A stretch of DNA of 64,000 nt from positions 20,367,764 to 20,431,763 of the forward strand of contig NC_088306.1 of assembly GCF_032854445.1 (NCBI RefSeq). The letters are read 5' to 3'. Made by a program: the position numbers and the translations under genes. The first letter of the stretch is position 1. Every line of letters starts with the position of its first letter. Origin of the DNA: Liolophura sinensis (Eukaryota > Mollusca > Polyplacophora > Chitonida > Chitonidae). This document shows positions 10,761 to 22,905 of this stretch, piece after piece. The notes under the pieces were generated by a model. It worked only from the letters and a program-made list of their open reading frames with translations, was not told the DNA's origin and made no database searches.

Positions 10761-11892
10761 CTTGAAGAAGTACAGAGAAAAGCAGAACATATTTATTCTG
10801 GACCTGGTGTTAAAAAAAAAAGCACTTCATAAAGAGTGACTGTATAACGTCAAGGCGTGACCTCATAGATTTGGCTATGATGGCTGATGGTTAGTCAGAT
10901 AAATGTTTGAAACCCTACCTTTGGACATTTGCCATTCACTTAAGCTGGGGTCAGAGTGCAAGATGACATCAACATCTGGCACAGTGCTACAGCTATAATG
11001 ATTATTTGTGGGGTTTTTTTCCCCATTTTTAATGGTTTATAAAAGTGTGGCAGTAAACAATTATGATGTTGACACAGTAAAAGTGTTTTTTCCTTTGTAT
11101 GGGTTAATCTGTTCCTGGGCTTTGGATCATTTGCAAATTGATTTTCTCTAAAACTCCACTATTGAAATCTCATCTGTGCCTAGAAAGCAGAGTGTAAATT
11201 ATGTATTTTGTCTGCGAATATTGAACAGTGCATAGGGAACAATAGAAACACATCTCAAGATAATTTATAACACACCAGGTCCATTGTCAGGGTTTATCCA
11301 TTGAAATAGCGCCAGTAATTGGTAGTTTGCGACCTAGGTATAGATCTAATCTTAGCATCTTACACTACCATTATGTAAACCTGTCACCAAAATGAAAAGG
11401 TGAGGATTCGAAGTAACCTTGACTAAGAACTGTGGAGAGTGACAAATACGCCATCTCAATAATGCAGGAATGGCAGGAAAACACAGCAGAGAGGCGACCA
11501 TAACTCATGTTTCGATCTCGTATCCAGACTAGCTGATGTGACCAGCACACACTCACTCTCTGTCGGCCTTAAATTGTGCACTCATGAAATATTTACACCA
11601 ATCACTAGCCGGCTTCCCTCATGGTGTAAAGTATTGTCTCCAATGTTTCGTTGAGCTCCATTTGGAGTTGTACGGAGAAGATAGTAAATCGGCCATTAAC
11701 TTGGATTAACTGATGCCTAATTTTTAACTCTCAGTGGTCTTAGTTTACGCCTCCACTCCCTTCTTTTAACACCTTACACCCACCCTCTAGTATTAATAAA
11801 CACAGTTGCTTGACCACCATCTTCAGGGTTTCCTTTTGTCCTTGTCATCTGTGAAAGTAGGTTAATTTGGTTGGTAGTTTTGCAAAGGCTTG

Positions 11893-12174
11893 AAAGGGGA
11901 GCAGCCTATGGCTGAGTGGTTAAATGCTTGCAATTTGATTGCTGGATTACAAGAGACTTGTGTTCGCCCCATTTTCAGACAGAATTTTTAAGGTTAGATT
12001 TCCAACTCTCTGTTGGCAGAAAACCGTCTATGGCTTTCTCTGTTGTTATGTTACATGGAATTTAGTGTATGTAGACTCTTTGCCCTACACCACTATGATG
12101 TGTTATTTGTGGATTAGGTTATTGGTAAAAGTTGCCGAGGTTGGTGGTTTACTCCCAGCAGTTAGGTTTCCCCC
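11893..12174 (+). mobile_element. tRNA-derived SINE of a second type, interrupted
   Basis: The start 'agcctatggctgagtggtt' resembles a Ser/Leu tRNA 5' half with an A box, and 'gacttgtgttcgcccc' about 50 bases on resembles a B box. There is no intact acceptor stem, so I read a retroposon head rather than a tRNA gene. The body continues to 12174, where another SINE is inserted, and resumes at about 12459. Confidence 0.5.
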
Positions 12175-12446
12175 GGAGGCCTCCGTAGATCATTCAGTTA
12201 GCGCGCTAGCGCAGCCTAATGACCCAGGAGCCTCTCACCGATGCAGTGGCTGTGAGTTCAAGTCCAGCTCTTGCTGGCTTCCTCTCCGGCTGTAAGTGGG
12301 AAGGTCTGCCAGCAACCTGCGGATGGTCGTGGGTTTCCCCTGGGCTGTGCCCGGTTTCCATCCACCATAATGCTGGCCACTGTCGTGTAAGTGAAATATT
12401 CTTGAGTACGGCGTAAAACACCAGTCAAATAAATCAAATAAATAAA
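12175..12446 (+). mobile_element. Full-length tRNA-derived SINE, nested
   Basis: Head 'ggaggcctccgtagatcat' with A-box region, box-B-like 'gtgagttcaagtcc', core 'cagcaacctgcggatggt', end 'gcgtaaaacaccagtc' and a TAAA-rich tail. The 12-base repeat 'taggtttccccc' flanks it (12163-12174 and 12447-12458), a target-site duplication. It sits inside the element starting at 11893. Confidence 0.88.
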
Positions 12447-12478
12447 TAGGTTTCCCCCCACCCATTATATACTTGCTG

Positions 12479-12565
12479 TCTTTCAAAGAGTGAGTGAGTG
12501 CTTGGGTTTTAACGTGTCTTTCAAAGAGTGAGTGAGTGCTTGGGTTTGAACGTGTCTTTCAAAGA
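12479..12565 (-). repeat. Two 38-bp copies related to the CACTC-tail repeat
   Basis: 'gagtgagtgagtgcttggg' followed by 'ttt-aacgtg' occurs twice 38 bases apart. Its reverse complement matches 'aaccccaagcactcactc' seen at 37373 and 45776. Confidence 0.6.
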
Positions 12566-13861
12566 CGAAATATTCTCAGGTATGTCACTAAACAACCATC
12601 GGAGAAGAAGAAAAAGCTTGAATGACCTTGAAATTCTGTCTGTTTTAGAATACAACCTTCAAAGTAAGCCTAATTTGTCATTTGGAGATTTCTTATGACG
12701 TGACATTGAATGGACAGATAAATATGCTAGCATGATGGTAATCATTAAATCACATTACGTGAAGATGCATGTACCAGTATGTATGCAAAGTTAACGGTTC
12801 TTGAAAGTGTTGAAAGACAGATTGTTAGATCTTTGATAGTATTAGATCCTTAAACAGTTTCCTTGATTTGGTGTTCGTGCATTGTAAATGCGGTACAATA
12901 GTGGTTTTGTTTTGGTTTGCTGCAGTACATGTGATTGGAACATGATCTGTTGAGGTGTTTGGGTGTTAGTGGGAAGAAGATAACATACAATTTTGTCAAA
13001 ACTAAGTGAAAAAAGCAAAATGAGCAAGGTCAAAAAATTACAAAACAATTTTTGATCAGTGATGTACGTGGAAAGAAATTTAAATTTGCCTTCTGGAATT
13101 TTAAGGATTCTTTCTTCAGTGGCACCAACATGCAATTCTAAAACAGTTGATCTTGGGAGTATTTGGGTTTAAGGTTCCGCAGGGATATTAGAATCATCTC
13201 TGGACGACAGGTATTTATGACAAATCGCACTTAATGAACAGACCTGATGAAAAAACTGACAGGATTCAGTTGATGACAAAACAGCTGTTTTGTTAACAGC
13301 TTGTAGAATAAATGTAAGATTTGAAGATCAAAAAAGACAAAAAAAATCTTTTCTCAGAATAAAACCTAGCATGCAGGCAGATTCCGCAATATTAAAGGTG
13401 ATGATTTCCTGACATAAGTTTGAATTGATCAAGATAATTCATTCAGCATGGAATTCAATATTCAGTCAAATTCCAGTTTGCCACAGACGATGATTTGCTT
13501 GGTTCGTTTTTCATCCCAACAGCTTGTCCATGTTTCTGCCAAAACCTTCATTTATTTATATTAAGTATTCCTGTCAGTTTTAGAAGATGTATTTAAGGCT
13601 TGATCGATGTACTTATATACACGGTGTTAGTGCATAATGGATTCTTATCTTGGTGGAAATGTAATATTGTTGCAAATGTCCAAATCCTTCTTGTAAATTT
13701 GAATAATTGACTCCGTTGCACAGGATATTGATAGTTTGTCTGCCAGTTTTCTCTCTTCTCTTGATAGGCCATCCAAGCCGCTTTGGCTCAAAGCCAACTT
13801 TTATGAAATTCACCTGTACATTTAATCAGATTCTCCAGATTTCTACAAGTTTGGCTGTCAT

Positions 13862-14386
13862 GCTTCAGACTAGACTGCTATTCAGGTGGAGAGTAGTAAA
13901 GGCCTGACTAGACTGGTGTTCAGGTGTGGAAAGTAGTAAAGGCCTGACTAGACTGGTGTTTAGGTGTGGGGAGTAGTAAAGGCCTGACTAGACTGGTGTT
14001 TAGGTGTGGGGAGTAGCAAAGGCCTGACTAGACTGGTGTTCAGGTGTGGAGAGTAGGAAAGGCTTGTCTAGACTGGTGTTCAGGTGTGGAGAGTAGTAAA
14101 GGCCTGACTAGACTGGTGTTTAGGTGTGGGGAGTAGTAAAGGCCTGACTAGACTGGTGTTCAGGTGTGGAGAGTAGGAAAGGCTTGTCTAGACTGGTGTT
14201 CAGGTGTGGAGAGTAGTAAAGGCCTGACTAGAATGGTGTTCAGGAGTGGAGAGTAGTAAAGGCCTGACTAGACTGGTGTTCAGGTGTGGAGAGTAGTAAA
14301 GGCCTGACTAGGCTGGTGTTCAGGAGTGGAGAGTAGTAAAGGCCTGACTAGACTGGCGTTCCGGTGTGGAGAGTAGTAAAGGCCTG
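13862..14386. repeat. 40-bp minisatellite, about 13 copies
   Basis: The period is exactly 40 bases: 'ggcctgactagactggtgtt' followed by 'caggtgtggagagtagtaaa'. Unit starts fall at 13901, 13941, 13981 and onward to 14381, with a diverged first copy. A variant unit 'ggcttgtcta' recurs at 14061 and 14181, showing a 120-bp higher-order duplication. Confidence 0.95.
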
Positions 14387-16779
14387 CTGTAGATTAGGAC
14401 ATTTTATACACCTCTTCATTATATTTGTAATTATTGCTGTTTCGTCAAGGGAGTTTAACGTGAACTCTTTTGAGGTGACATGAATGTGTATCAAGGACAG
14501 TCCCATTTTATCCCCGACCCCGAACCCCCACCTACCTGCAAACCTCTGGGTCTTTAAGCAGATTTACGTCATATTGCTGTCCTCTATTCCCAAGGATGTG
14601 AAATTTTGTAGGACAAGAAGAATCAACCAATTTAAGTTGCTACATTCTATGTTGGCAAGTTACTTTTTGTCAAACTGACATGCAGAAACAAAATAGTAAC
14701 AAGTGAATCGGGATTTTATTATTTTCTTTTTTATTAGTTTTTATTATTTTTATTTGCAAGGTTAGATCATGCAACAATTAATCAAGCTGTGGAAATTTGC
14801 TTAAACATAAACTCAGGTAAAAAACCTTAATGAATGAAGAAGGCGTCTTGACATGAAGGAAACATGTATTCAGATTTTCTGTTTGTTGGCTGCTTATTCA
14901 GAAAATGGTAATTTGGCAATAAATTTACATTCTCAGATGAAGAATACAGAGGAATTTTCAAGTATCAGACCTGTCTTCATATCCGAATGGACCATCTTGA
15001 GCATAAAGAAATCCCTGAAAAAAAAACTGGAATGGCTTTATTTTCGTTCTTGTTCCCCTGTCTGATCTGTACCGTTTTAGGTATTGTGATAATACAGTTC
15101 ACGAGCAGAACAGAAAATTAGAAACTCGTGGAACAGTCAGTGATGTTGCGTACACATTTCCTTGTAACCAGCTGACACATTAATATGTAAGTTCCCAAAG
15201 CCTAGCCACCGTTGTGTTGGCTTGACACCCCAGGGATTCATCATGGCTGAAAGAATTGAATAGACTCGTAAGCTTCAAGCTTTCTCAATTTAACTCGAGC
15301 ACTTTTTCAATTAAAGAGAGAAAGGTCCCACTCGGGAATTCGTCTGCTGTGCCTGTCAGTCTGCCGTCAATTGATTAAACACCCAATGAGGAAGCGGGAA
15401 ATAATTACCCTCGCTCAGAGGTCAATTTCCATATTTTCCGTGATATTGAAAGGCTCATACGAATATTAATACCTGATGGTTTCCACCGGAAAGGTGCAAG
15501 TTGGGAATGACAGACAACAAATATTGACCGTCTACTGGATGGGTGGTGTGCTTTTTGTTTGGTTTTTTTTTTTCTGCTTACTTTTTACATACCAACATTT
15601 CTGTGGATGCAACTTTGAGATGTGACTGGAAATAACAATTTTGGAATTTGTCTGCAGTTGTGAGAAGTTGGAAATCTGTATGGAAGTGTAACATTTCTTA
15701 ACATTTTGCTGAAGAGCCATTTGCATCGACTCACAACAAGCATGTGTTGAAATTATGACACTGAACATGAACTTTTGATGGCTGTTCAATGACAACATCT
15801 GTATACCAAAGAGCTTTCTCGCCTGACATGTTTTTTTCGAGATAATGATACGCACTTTTCTTTGAGATGTTGAAGCAGTCTAGTCCTGTGATCCTGAGTA
15901 CATGTTTGGAATTTGGATAAAAACTGCACATCTGCCTGGTCTACATGTCACTGATGCCAGAAACTGAACCGTGTCATGGAACAATTTTCAGAGGATTTCT
16001 GCTTTCCCATATATTTTTATCTTGAGTGTTTAGAGCAACTTCAACCAAAGCTGTCTTTATACCGTTTATAATGTCATCAGTTGAATCGTGATGTTGCAAT
16101 CTGTAAAATCTATGAAGGCCTATTAAGAGACAATTAACATGACCTTCAGCTGACATTGACATCACCAAGCTGTCACCGCGAAAGGACGTCCCATCAACGG
16201 CATGGCCATTTCTTCGTTTTTTGTTTTTTTTTGGGACGTCAAATTTTTGCACTACATGTATCTCATTAAATTAAAAGCAGTTCATTGGTGTTCTGTTAGG
16301 TGGGTTTAATGCATTACGGTACTCCAAGGAACGGACTCTTCACGACTGGAGCTCAAGCCAGGTGGTTTGCTGTATATTATCGTGAGGCATCAAACATTAA
16401 CCTGTCTGTAGCTGTGACATGATGGAATATATCTGTAAGACTAAGTGGACACGCATACAGTCCTTCGCCTGGGACAGTCAGCACGAGGGCAGTGTGATTC
16501 ACAGAGACTACAGCTTTCCTGTCACCAGGCACACCTACGCCAGGTGTGCTATCTTAACGAAGTGCAGGTATTCGGCCCACTTTCAGTCTTTATCTATCCA
16601 TTATGAACCAGGACAAGCTATTGTGATGATTATATAAGTATAAGCGTCATGTCCGACATTCGTATACCACTCGTAGTCCGTAAAGGGCGTTTCAAGTTGA
16701 TAATCGCAAGATCCATTTCCAAAACATTTTAGTTTGCTTGTACGAAGTATGCAATTGTTACGATGTTCTTAGGTCGATG

Positions 16780-18020
16780 TTAGGAAGTAAGACCAGGTAT
16801 TGTGATGATTCATAGTTCATAGTTTCAAAGTAGGGCAAGATGTTGTGATGAAGGCTTTAGTTCAGTTACAAGGTAATGTGAGGTATTGCGATGAAGGTAT
16901 TAGTTCATCGTTACAAAGTAGGGCGAGGTATTGAGATGAAGGTTTTATTTCGCTGTTGTAAAGTAGAGCGAGGTATTTTGATGAAGGGTTTAGTTCACAG
17001 TTACAAAGTAAGCAAGGCATTGTGATGAAGGCTTTAATTCACCATTACAAAGTAGTACCCAATATTGTGATGAAGGTTTCAGTTCATCATTTTGTGATGA
17101 AAGATGTTGTTCGTTACAAGGTAGGGCAAGGTATTGGGATGAAGGTTTTAGTTCACCATTACAAAGTAGAGCAAGGTATTGTGGAGAAAGCTTTAGTTTA
17201 CCCTTACAAGGTATTGTGATGAAGAGTTTAGTTCACCGTTACAAGGTATTGTGATGAAGGCTTTTGTTCATCATTACAAATTAAGGTGAGGTATTGTGAC
17301 GAAGATTTTAGTGCACCATTACGAAGTAGGGCGAGATGTTGAGATGAAGGCTTTATTTCGCCGTTACAGAGTTGGGCAAGGTATTGGGATGAAGGTTTTA
17401 TTTCGCCATTATAAAGTAGGGCAAGGTATTGCGATGAAGGTTTAAGTTCACCATGACAAAGTAGAGCGAGGAAGTCTGAAGAAAGCTTTAGTTTACTCTT
17501 ACAGGGTACTGTGATGAAGACTTTAGTTCACTGTTTCAAGGTATTATGATGAAGGTTTTAGTTCACCATTACAAATTAGGGCAAGGTATTTTGATGAAGG
17601 TTTTATTTCGCCAGTATAAAGTAGAGCAAGGTATTGTGACAAAGACTTCAGTTCACTGTTACAAGGTATTGCCAAGTATTGTGAGGAAAATTTTCGTTCA
17701 CCACTACAAAGTAGGGCAAGGTATTGTGATGAAGGTTTTAGTTTGGTGTTTCAAAGTTGGGTGAGGTGTTGGGATGAAGGCTTTATTTCGCCATTATAAA
17801 GTAGGGCTAGGTAGTTTGATGAAGGTTTTAGTTTTTCCGTTTCAGTGTGGGGGCGAGGTATTGTGATGAAGGATTTAGTTCACCGTTACAACGTAGGGCA
17901 AGATATTGTGATGGCGGCTTTAGTTCACTGTTTTGTGATGAAGGCTTTAGTTCACCATTTCAGAGTTTGGCGAGGTATTGTGACTGTGGTTTTGGAAGTA
18001 AGGCGAGGTACGGTATAGTT
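16780..18020. repeat. Degenerate 45-bp minisatellite, about 25 copies
   Basis: The unit is about 45 bases: 'gcaaggtattgtgatgaagg' followed by 'ttttagttcaccattacaaa' and 'gtagg'. Because 45 is a multiple of three, some stretches read as a 15-residue repeat (VGQGIVMKVLVHHYK). Frequent indels and stops argue against coding. Confidence 0.9.
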
Positions 18021-18154
18021 ATGATATTCGAAAGTAACAGTGTCTATGTTTGATGTAGACTATTTTTGTTAAACTTTGGTTGGTTGTGTACAACAAACTT
18101 ACATGTTGGTATGTATATTTACAATTTAATATTTACGTGTTTTCAGGTTAGAAT

Positions 18155-18375
18155 TTCTGTAATTCTTCAACCTTTTTGCAAGGAGTTTACTCAAGCATAT
18201 TCTGAACATATTATTCTGTGTAGACTGGTACAATTATACTTTTTGTAAAGCTGTGAAATTGGCCAGCCCAACCAATCTTTCTGTGTCCAAAATCAAATTA
18301 TAAATGTGCATAAAGTGCTCTGAAAGTTACTCATTCATATGCAAAAAAGGTGGAGGAATTATTAGGGTAGCCTAT
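18155..18375 (+). repeat. Dispersed repeat family C, copy 2
   Basis: Same ordered blocks as 10530-10760, including 'gtaattcttcaacctttt', 'caagcatattctgaa', 'aaatgtgcataaag' and 'gaggaatta'. Confidence 0.75.
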
Positions 18376-18613
18376 GACTTCAGGGTTGTTGTAAGTGTTC
18401 TGGCCATCAACCAGAAATTGACTTGTTAGACAGCTCTTCATGTATATATTGATCACTTGGTGGGGTGCTCCTTTTTATCATGGACCATTCATTTAACAAG
18501 GGTGCGGAATGTAAGGTGATATCACACCTATACTAAATGCAAATTTGCACTTGTTATGGAGCTGATAGTATAGTCTTTTCACAGTTCTATCTTGGGAGCA
18601 ATATGAACCTTAG

Positions 18614-18712
18614 GTTTCTCATAGTTACCCTGAGTTTCTCATAGTTACCCTGGGTTTCTCATAGTTACCCTGAGTTTCTCATAGTTACCCCGAGTTTCTC
18701 ATAGTTACCCTC
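18614..18712. repeat. 20-bp tandem repeat, five copies
   Basis: The unit 'gtttctcatagttaccctga' is repeated five times with one or two substitutions. Confidence 0.95.
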
Positions 18713-19593
18713 ATTGCATGCTGTTGTGTTAGGTTTAACTTGGCTCTACACACCTTTAGGGGTGACCTCGGTGACCTTCTGCCTGAAGGGGTTTGGCAGC
18801 CAGTAATTGGAAGCCTGATTGTCCAGGCCATTTAGAAGAAGATCTTTGTTGGCTGAAATCAGGACTGTTGTCAAATTAGTTGCAGATCCAGTCAGTCGAT
18901 ATATCCTTGAACTATGAAGTTATGATGATTTGAATGAAGAGTATGTACTTTAATTGAATATCTTCAAGACACTATACTGGAGATGTATGGCAAAAGACCA
19001 ATCAGTGTGAATCCAATCGAATTCTTTCTGTTATTTTAGAATAACCTAAATAATTATCTTTGTCAGAATATCAACTTCATTTCTACATGTTACCATTTAA
19101 AAAAAAAAAAATTTTGTAAGCAGGTTGCAGTAGAACATTTTCAATATTTAGCCCCTTTTTAACACAATAAGTAGCACAGGAATGACTGTTATTTACTGAA
19201 AGGAAATGATTTAAATTATTCTTAGTATTAAAATACAGAAAATTTGAATGGGTTAACACATTCTGACGTTTGCCCCAAAATCTCTGATATAGCCTCTTTA
19301 TACTTCACTAGAATTCTTCTGGGTTATTTTTTTTTTTTTTTTTTTTTTACTTCATTGAATTATTACACTGATAATCTTGTGTTCCATGCATCAGTTATGA
19401 TTTTTATATCACGAGCTCAGAAGGGTATGCCACTCCATTCCCCTGACGCGTAGTTCAGTATTGTCCAGTATTGTTAAGAACATAGCCTTGAACACTTTCA
19501 GCCAGGTAACATGTATTGTGTCATTTTTTTTCAGTCAGAGAGTCAGTCACTCAGTCATATTATTGTTATCAATCTGTCTTCTGTCTCCTTCAG

Positions 19594-19696
19594 GGTGAAC
19601 GACATCATCATCAAGGTCAACGAGCAGGATGTGTCCAATGTCAGCCATTCTGACGCTGTTTTAGCACTTAAAGCTGCGGGATCACGGGTAGCCCTG
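19594..19696 (+). CDS. dlg1: DLG exon, C-terminal half of PDZ1
   Basis: Completes the split Arg codon (AG|G) and encodes VNDIIIKVNEQD, VSNVSHSDAV and LALKAAGSRVAL (to residue 102). His86 is the alpha-B first residue that in class I PDZ domains contacts the Ser/Thr of the ligand. 103 bases; leaves in phase 0. Acceptor 'ctgtctccttcag', donor 'gtaagc'. Confidence 0.97.
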
Positions 19697-20804
19697 GTAA
19701 GCATCTCATAAAGTCCACTAAGCTGCCATGGCCGTTGGGCGTTTATAGTTTGGCCTTCATTCAAGATTACACAAACAACTGTGTTTCTGTCCACAAAGTA
19801 TCACAACGCGTAAGAAAAGTTTCCTGCTTGGTACCAAATTTAAGTTAAATCTGGGTTGGGCGTGTGACACGGTACTTAGGGAAGAGCTCAGAAGTCAGAC
19901 GGTGTCCAGTGTGTGGATATGCCTTAAGATGCAGGATATGCCTGCTGTGTCATACGTCTGATGATCAAGCTAAACTGCCCCCTTATCTGTTCCTGACCAA
20001 TCCACCTGGTAAAGTGTGAAGACCACATGTATCTGCCCAACAGCTGGAAGCTTCACTCAGCCGCGAGGACAACAACTTTTCTTACCCTCTGTTCACATAA
20101 CTGAAACTTCACGCTATGAACTCAGTTTACTAATCTGCTGTGTACAAAGTCTTACGGTTGATTTTCTCCACTGTGTTTTTCCAAAAAAAACACAACAAAC
20201 AAAACATTTTGTTGGTATGGATTATATTTTTTTACAGCTTCAGAGAGCAAGTCTGTAATATCACTCAAGCAGATGGTATATCACAATGGATGAGCATACG
20301 CCAGCTTGTCAACACAATTACAAAAATATACTTGCCATTGTGATATGGGCATCTCGAGGAAGCAAATCATACTTGTAAAAAAAGGAAAATTTGGCGCTAA
20401 GATTAGGGATTTGAAACAATGTTGATGTTTTTTGTTCTGTCCGTGCACTGTAGGCCCATATGTACATAAATATTTGCATGTGATTTTCCAAAAATAAAAC
20501 TGCAAAAGTATGATCCTGATTATTTATAATTTTGAATTCTTATACAACACGAAATGCCTGGTAGAATTAATAAAAGTCTCCAAAACAATGTAGGTTCTGT
20601 CCGGGCCATAGCTTTCTGCATCAAACATGCAAGACACAGCTTTCGCTTACGCTGTGTAGGCTATGCGGGAATAAAATCCATTTTTACACCTATAATTTGT
20701 ATACCAGTACATCCATACATTATTCCACCTTACCAGTGTAAGCCCTAATGATCTATTAACAGTATTCATTGTGTGGAGATTAGGGTGTCAATCTATGTAT
20801 TGTG

Positions 20805-21075
20805 TGTCACCTCAAGTTTGGCATGTAAAAATGCATTCTCAGATAGAAATAAAAACCATAAAATGATACGTCAATGTCAACACTTAGGTTTTTCTGATGA
20901 GATATTAATCAGACTTCACAAGAATCTATGACATGAACCTATTGGGTGAATGAATCAGCCAATCAGAATCAAGCAAAATGTGTCACTTGAAAAATGCTAA
21001 TCTTTGGGTAAAATACAGTAAGCAAGCGAGTATTCAAATATATGCAAATACCAATCAAGGCACTTGTCAATCACT
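20805..21075 (+). repeat. Dispersed repeat family E, copy 1
   Basis: Shares ordered blocks with 41698-41952: 'ccaacacttgagcttttctgat'-like sequence, 'attaatcaaactt', 'gatgaatcaatcagatcaaag'-like sequence, 'gcaaaatgtgt', 'gaaaaatgctgaa' and 'ggcacttgtc'. Confidence 0.7.
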
Positions 21076-22108
21076 CCAACTATAGACCCAAATCTGACCA
21101 TAGATGTATTTTTTACAAAACCTTCATTGGTTATAAAATCACTTAAATACACCCAATTTAACCTTTTTCGTGGTGGTAAAATTCACTGGAGTGCCTTAGA
21201 TACAAGGAGATAAATACAATCGGTTTGCGTACGTGTAATCTAATTCTGTCTGTCATTGAAAGTTGTAAGTAATTCACTGTGAAGGTGTAAATGAATGCAT
21301 TGAAGCCCGTCTGTTAGACTAAATTTGCCTGGGGACCTGCATTGAAAACAAGACCACAAGTCAAAGGATAAATCCCTCCCAATTCCTCGGAAGCAAGACG
21401 TTCTGTTCTCATCAGCCCAGTCTGGTCGTCTTCAGTAGCTAACAGTGAGACTCAAAAAGGTGATTGTTTCCATACATGCACAAGTGTATAGGCCTACATG
21501 TGCACTCTGTTTCTGTCACTCAAAGTGAATAAACAAAACTGTGTCCCTGAATTTTATTCAGTGTATGATTGTCAAGCTGAATGTACAGTTTGAATCCTTG
21601 AGGGAGTGAAGGTGTTACATTCAAGCACAACACATATACCCTGAGCCTGCAGGGTTTGCAAGTGTATTCTCAGCCATAAAAATTGTTCTTTCCCACATGT
21701 ATCCCAATATTCAAAACATTTCAAACACGAGTCTAATTTTGCAGCTGTTTCCTCCCTCTCTGTCTTTTTTATATCTTCTATATCTGAATGCGTGATAGCA
21801 CTGGCCCCACAAAGGAACCCCTTCAGTACAGGCCAGCGTGTGGGAAAATTTCCTAATATATTCGGACTCAGCTGCCAATCATCCATTTTTCCCGCCAAAA
21901 CCATACCATTGTGATTATTCCAAGGGGCGGATCACTGAAAATAAATATGATCGGTCAGTGTTGAATTTTTTAAGTTGTCAGTTATAGTCACGTGACTGTG
22001 AGCTCTAAGGGAATGTTAGCATCACATTTACAGTAATACATCATTTAAAAATTGTTGCAGTGTACGAATACGTGTATGTGAAACCTGTGATTGGTGTATT
22101 TGTATGTA

Positions 22109-22283
22109 GGCTTGCTTCCTCTCCGGACGTATGTGGGAAGGTCTGTCATCAACCTGTGGATGGTCGTGGGTTTCCCCCGGGCTCTGCCCGGTTTCCACCC
22201 ACTGTAATACTGGTCACCGTCGTATCAGTGAAATATTCTTGAGTACGGTGTAAAACACCAATCAAATAAATAAATAAATAAAT
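22109..22283 (+). mobile_element. SINE, 5'-truncated
   Basis: Runs from 'ggcttgcttcctctccgg' through the core to 'ggtgtaaaacaccaatc' and a (TAAA)n tail. The tRNA-like head is missing. Confidence 0.85.
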
Positions 22284-22734
22284 TTGTACCCATTGGCACC
22301 CATTTCCACATTTGCCAACACCGTGTTCAGGTATGACAAATCACAGACATTTAAAATGGAGCTTCCCGTCTGGGCGTTTCAGTCAGCAGATGCTTTCCTT
22401 TCACCTAATATTTTTTTTATTACTTGCTCAGACATGTAAAATGTCTTGGACACCAGTCTCTGTCGACTTAACAAGACAGTCGTAGGTCCACATTTAGCTC
22501 ATATGCGATTGCCTGTTTTAGACTGACTTGTCTCCCTTCAAGACACATCCGGCACGTGTCCGATCATCTGGACCGGGCGGTTATGCCTACATGTACTTAG
22601 CCAGGAGTGCGATCCTAGAGATTGAACACGAACAGCATGGATCCTACATTGGCATGCCACCTTGTCCGGTCCGCCATTCCGACTTATGAGCTCTTCTCTT
22701 ACCCTAAATGATCTAAAATTTTGCACATGACTAA

Positions 22735-22905
22735 GTTGCTCATTTTCCCAGATTCTGGGAGTTTTATTGATTTTAGAAAGGTTCTTTGAGGGGTATTTGG
22801 AAGGTAGGATGATATCCTAGCAGGGAAAATGTATATTTTAGCACCAGAGGAAATATCTCATGACATTTATTTGCCTGCAGAAATGCTCTTTTTCGCTCAG
22901 ATTTT
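22735..22905 (-). repeat. Dispersed repeat family B, copy 1
   Basis: On the + strand: 'gattctgggagttttattga', 'gaaaggttctttgagg', 'ggaaggtaggatgatatc', 'cagggaaaatgtat' and 'catttatttgcctgc'. The same order is found at 43715-43860, and in reverse complement at 30560-30745 and 62105-62265. Confidence 0.75.

Larger units (their letters stand above)
9955..19593 (+). other. Intron (9639 bp)
   Basis: GT-AG, phase 2. Contains dispersed repeat C copies (10530-10760, 18155-18375), a tRNA-like element interrupted by a full-length SINE (11893-12480), 40-bp, 45-bp and 20-bp minisatellites, and a 23-base poly-T at 19327-19349. No exon recognised. The stretches 12.6-13.8 kb and 14.4-16.7 kb show nothing I can name. 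Confidence 0.85.

Noticed and set aside
11893-11975. A functional tRNA gene
   Set aside because: A- and B-box-like words are present, but I cannot fold a full cloverleaf with a paired acceptor stem; a retroposon head fits better.
13862-14386. CRISPR-like array
   Set aside because: The units are contiguous with no unique spacers, and the window is eukaryotic. The same holds for the other tandem arrays.
16419-18053. Short plus-strand frames with repeated MKVLVHHYK-like peptides
   Set aside because: They follow the 45-bp minisatellite and are interrupted repeatedly by stops and frame changes.
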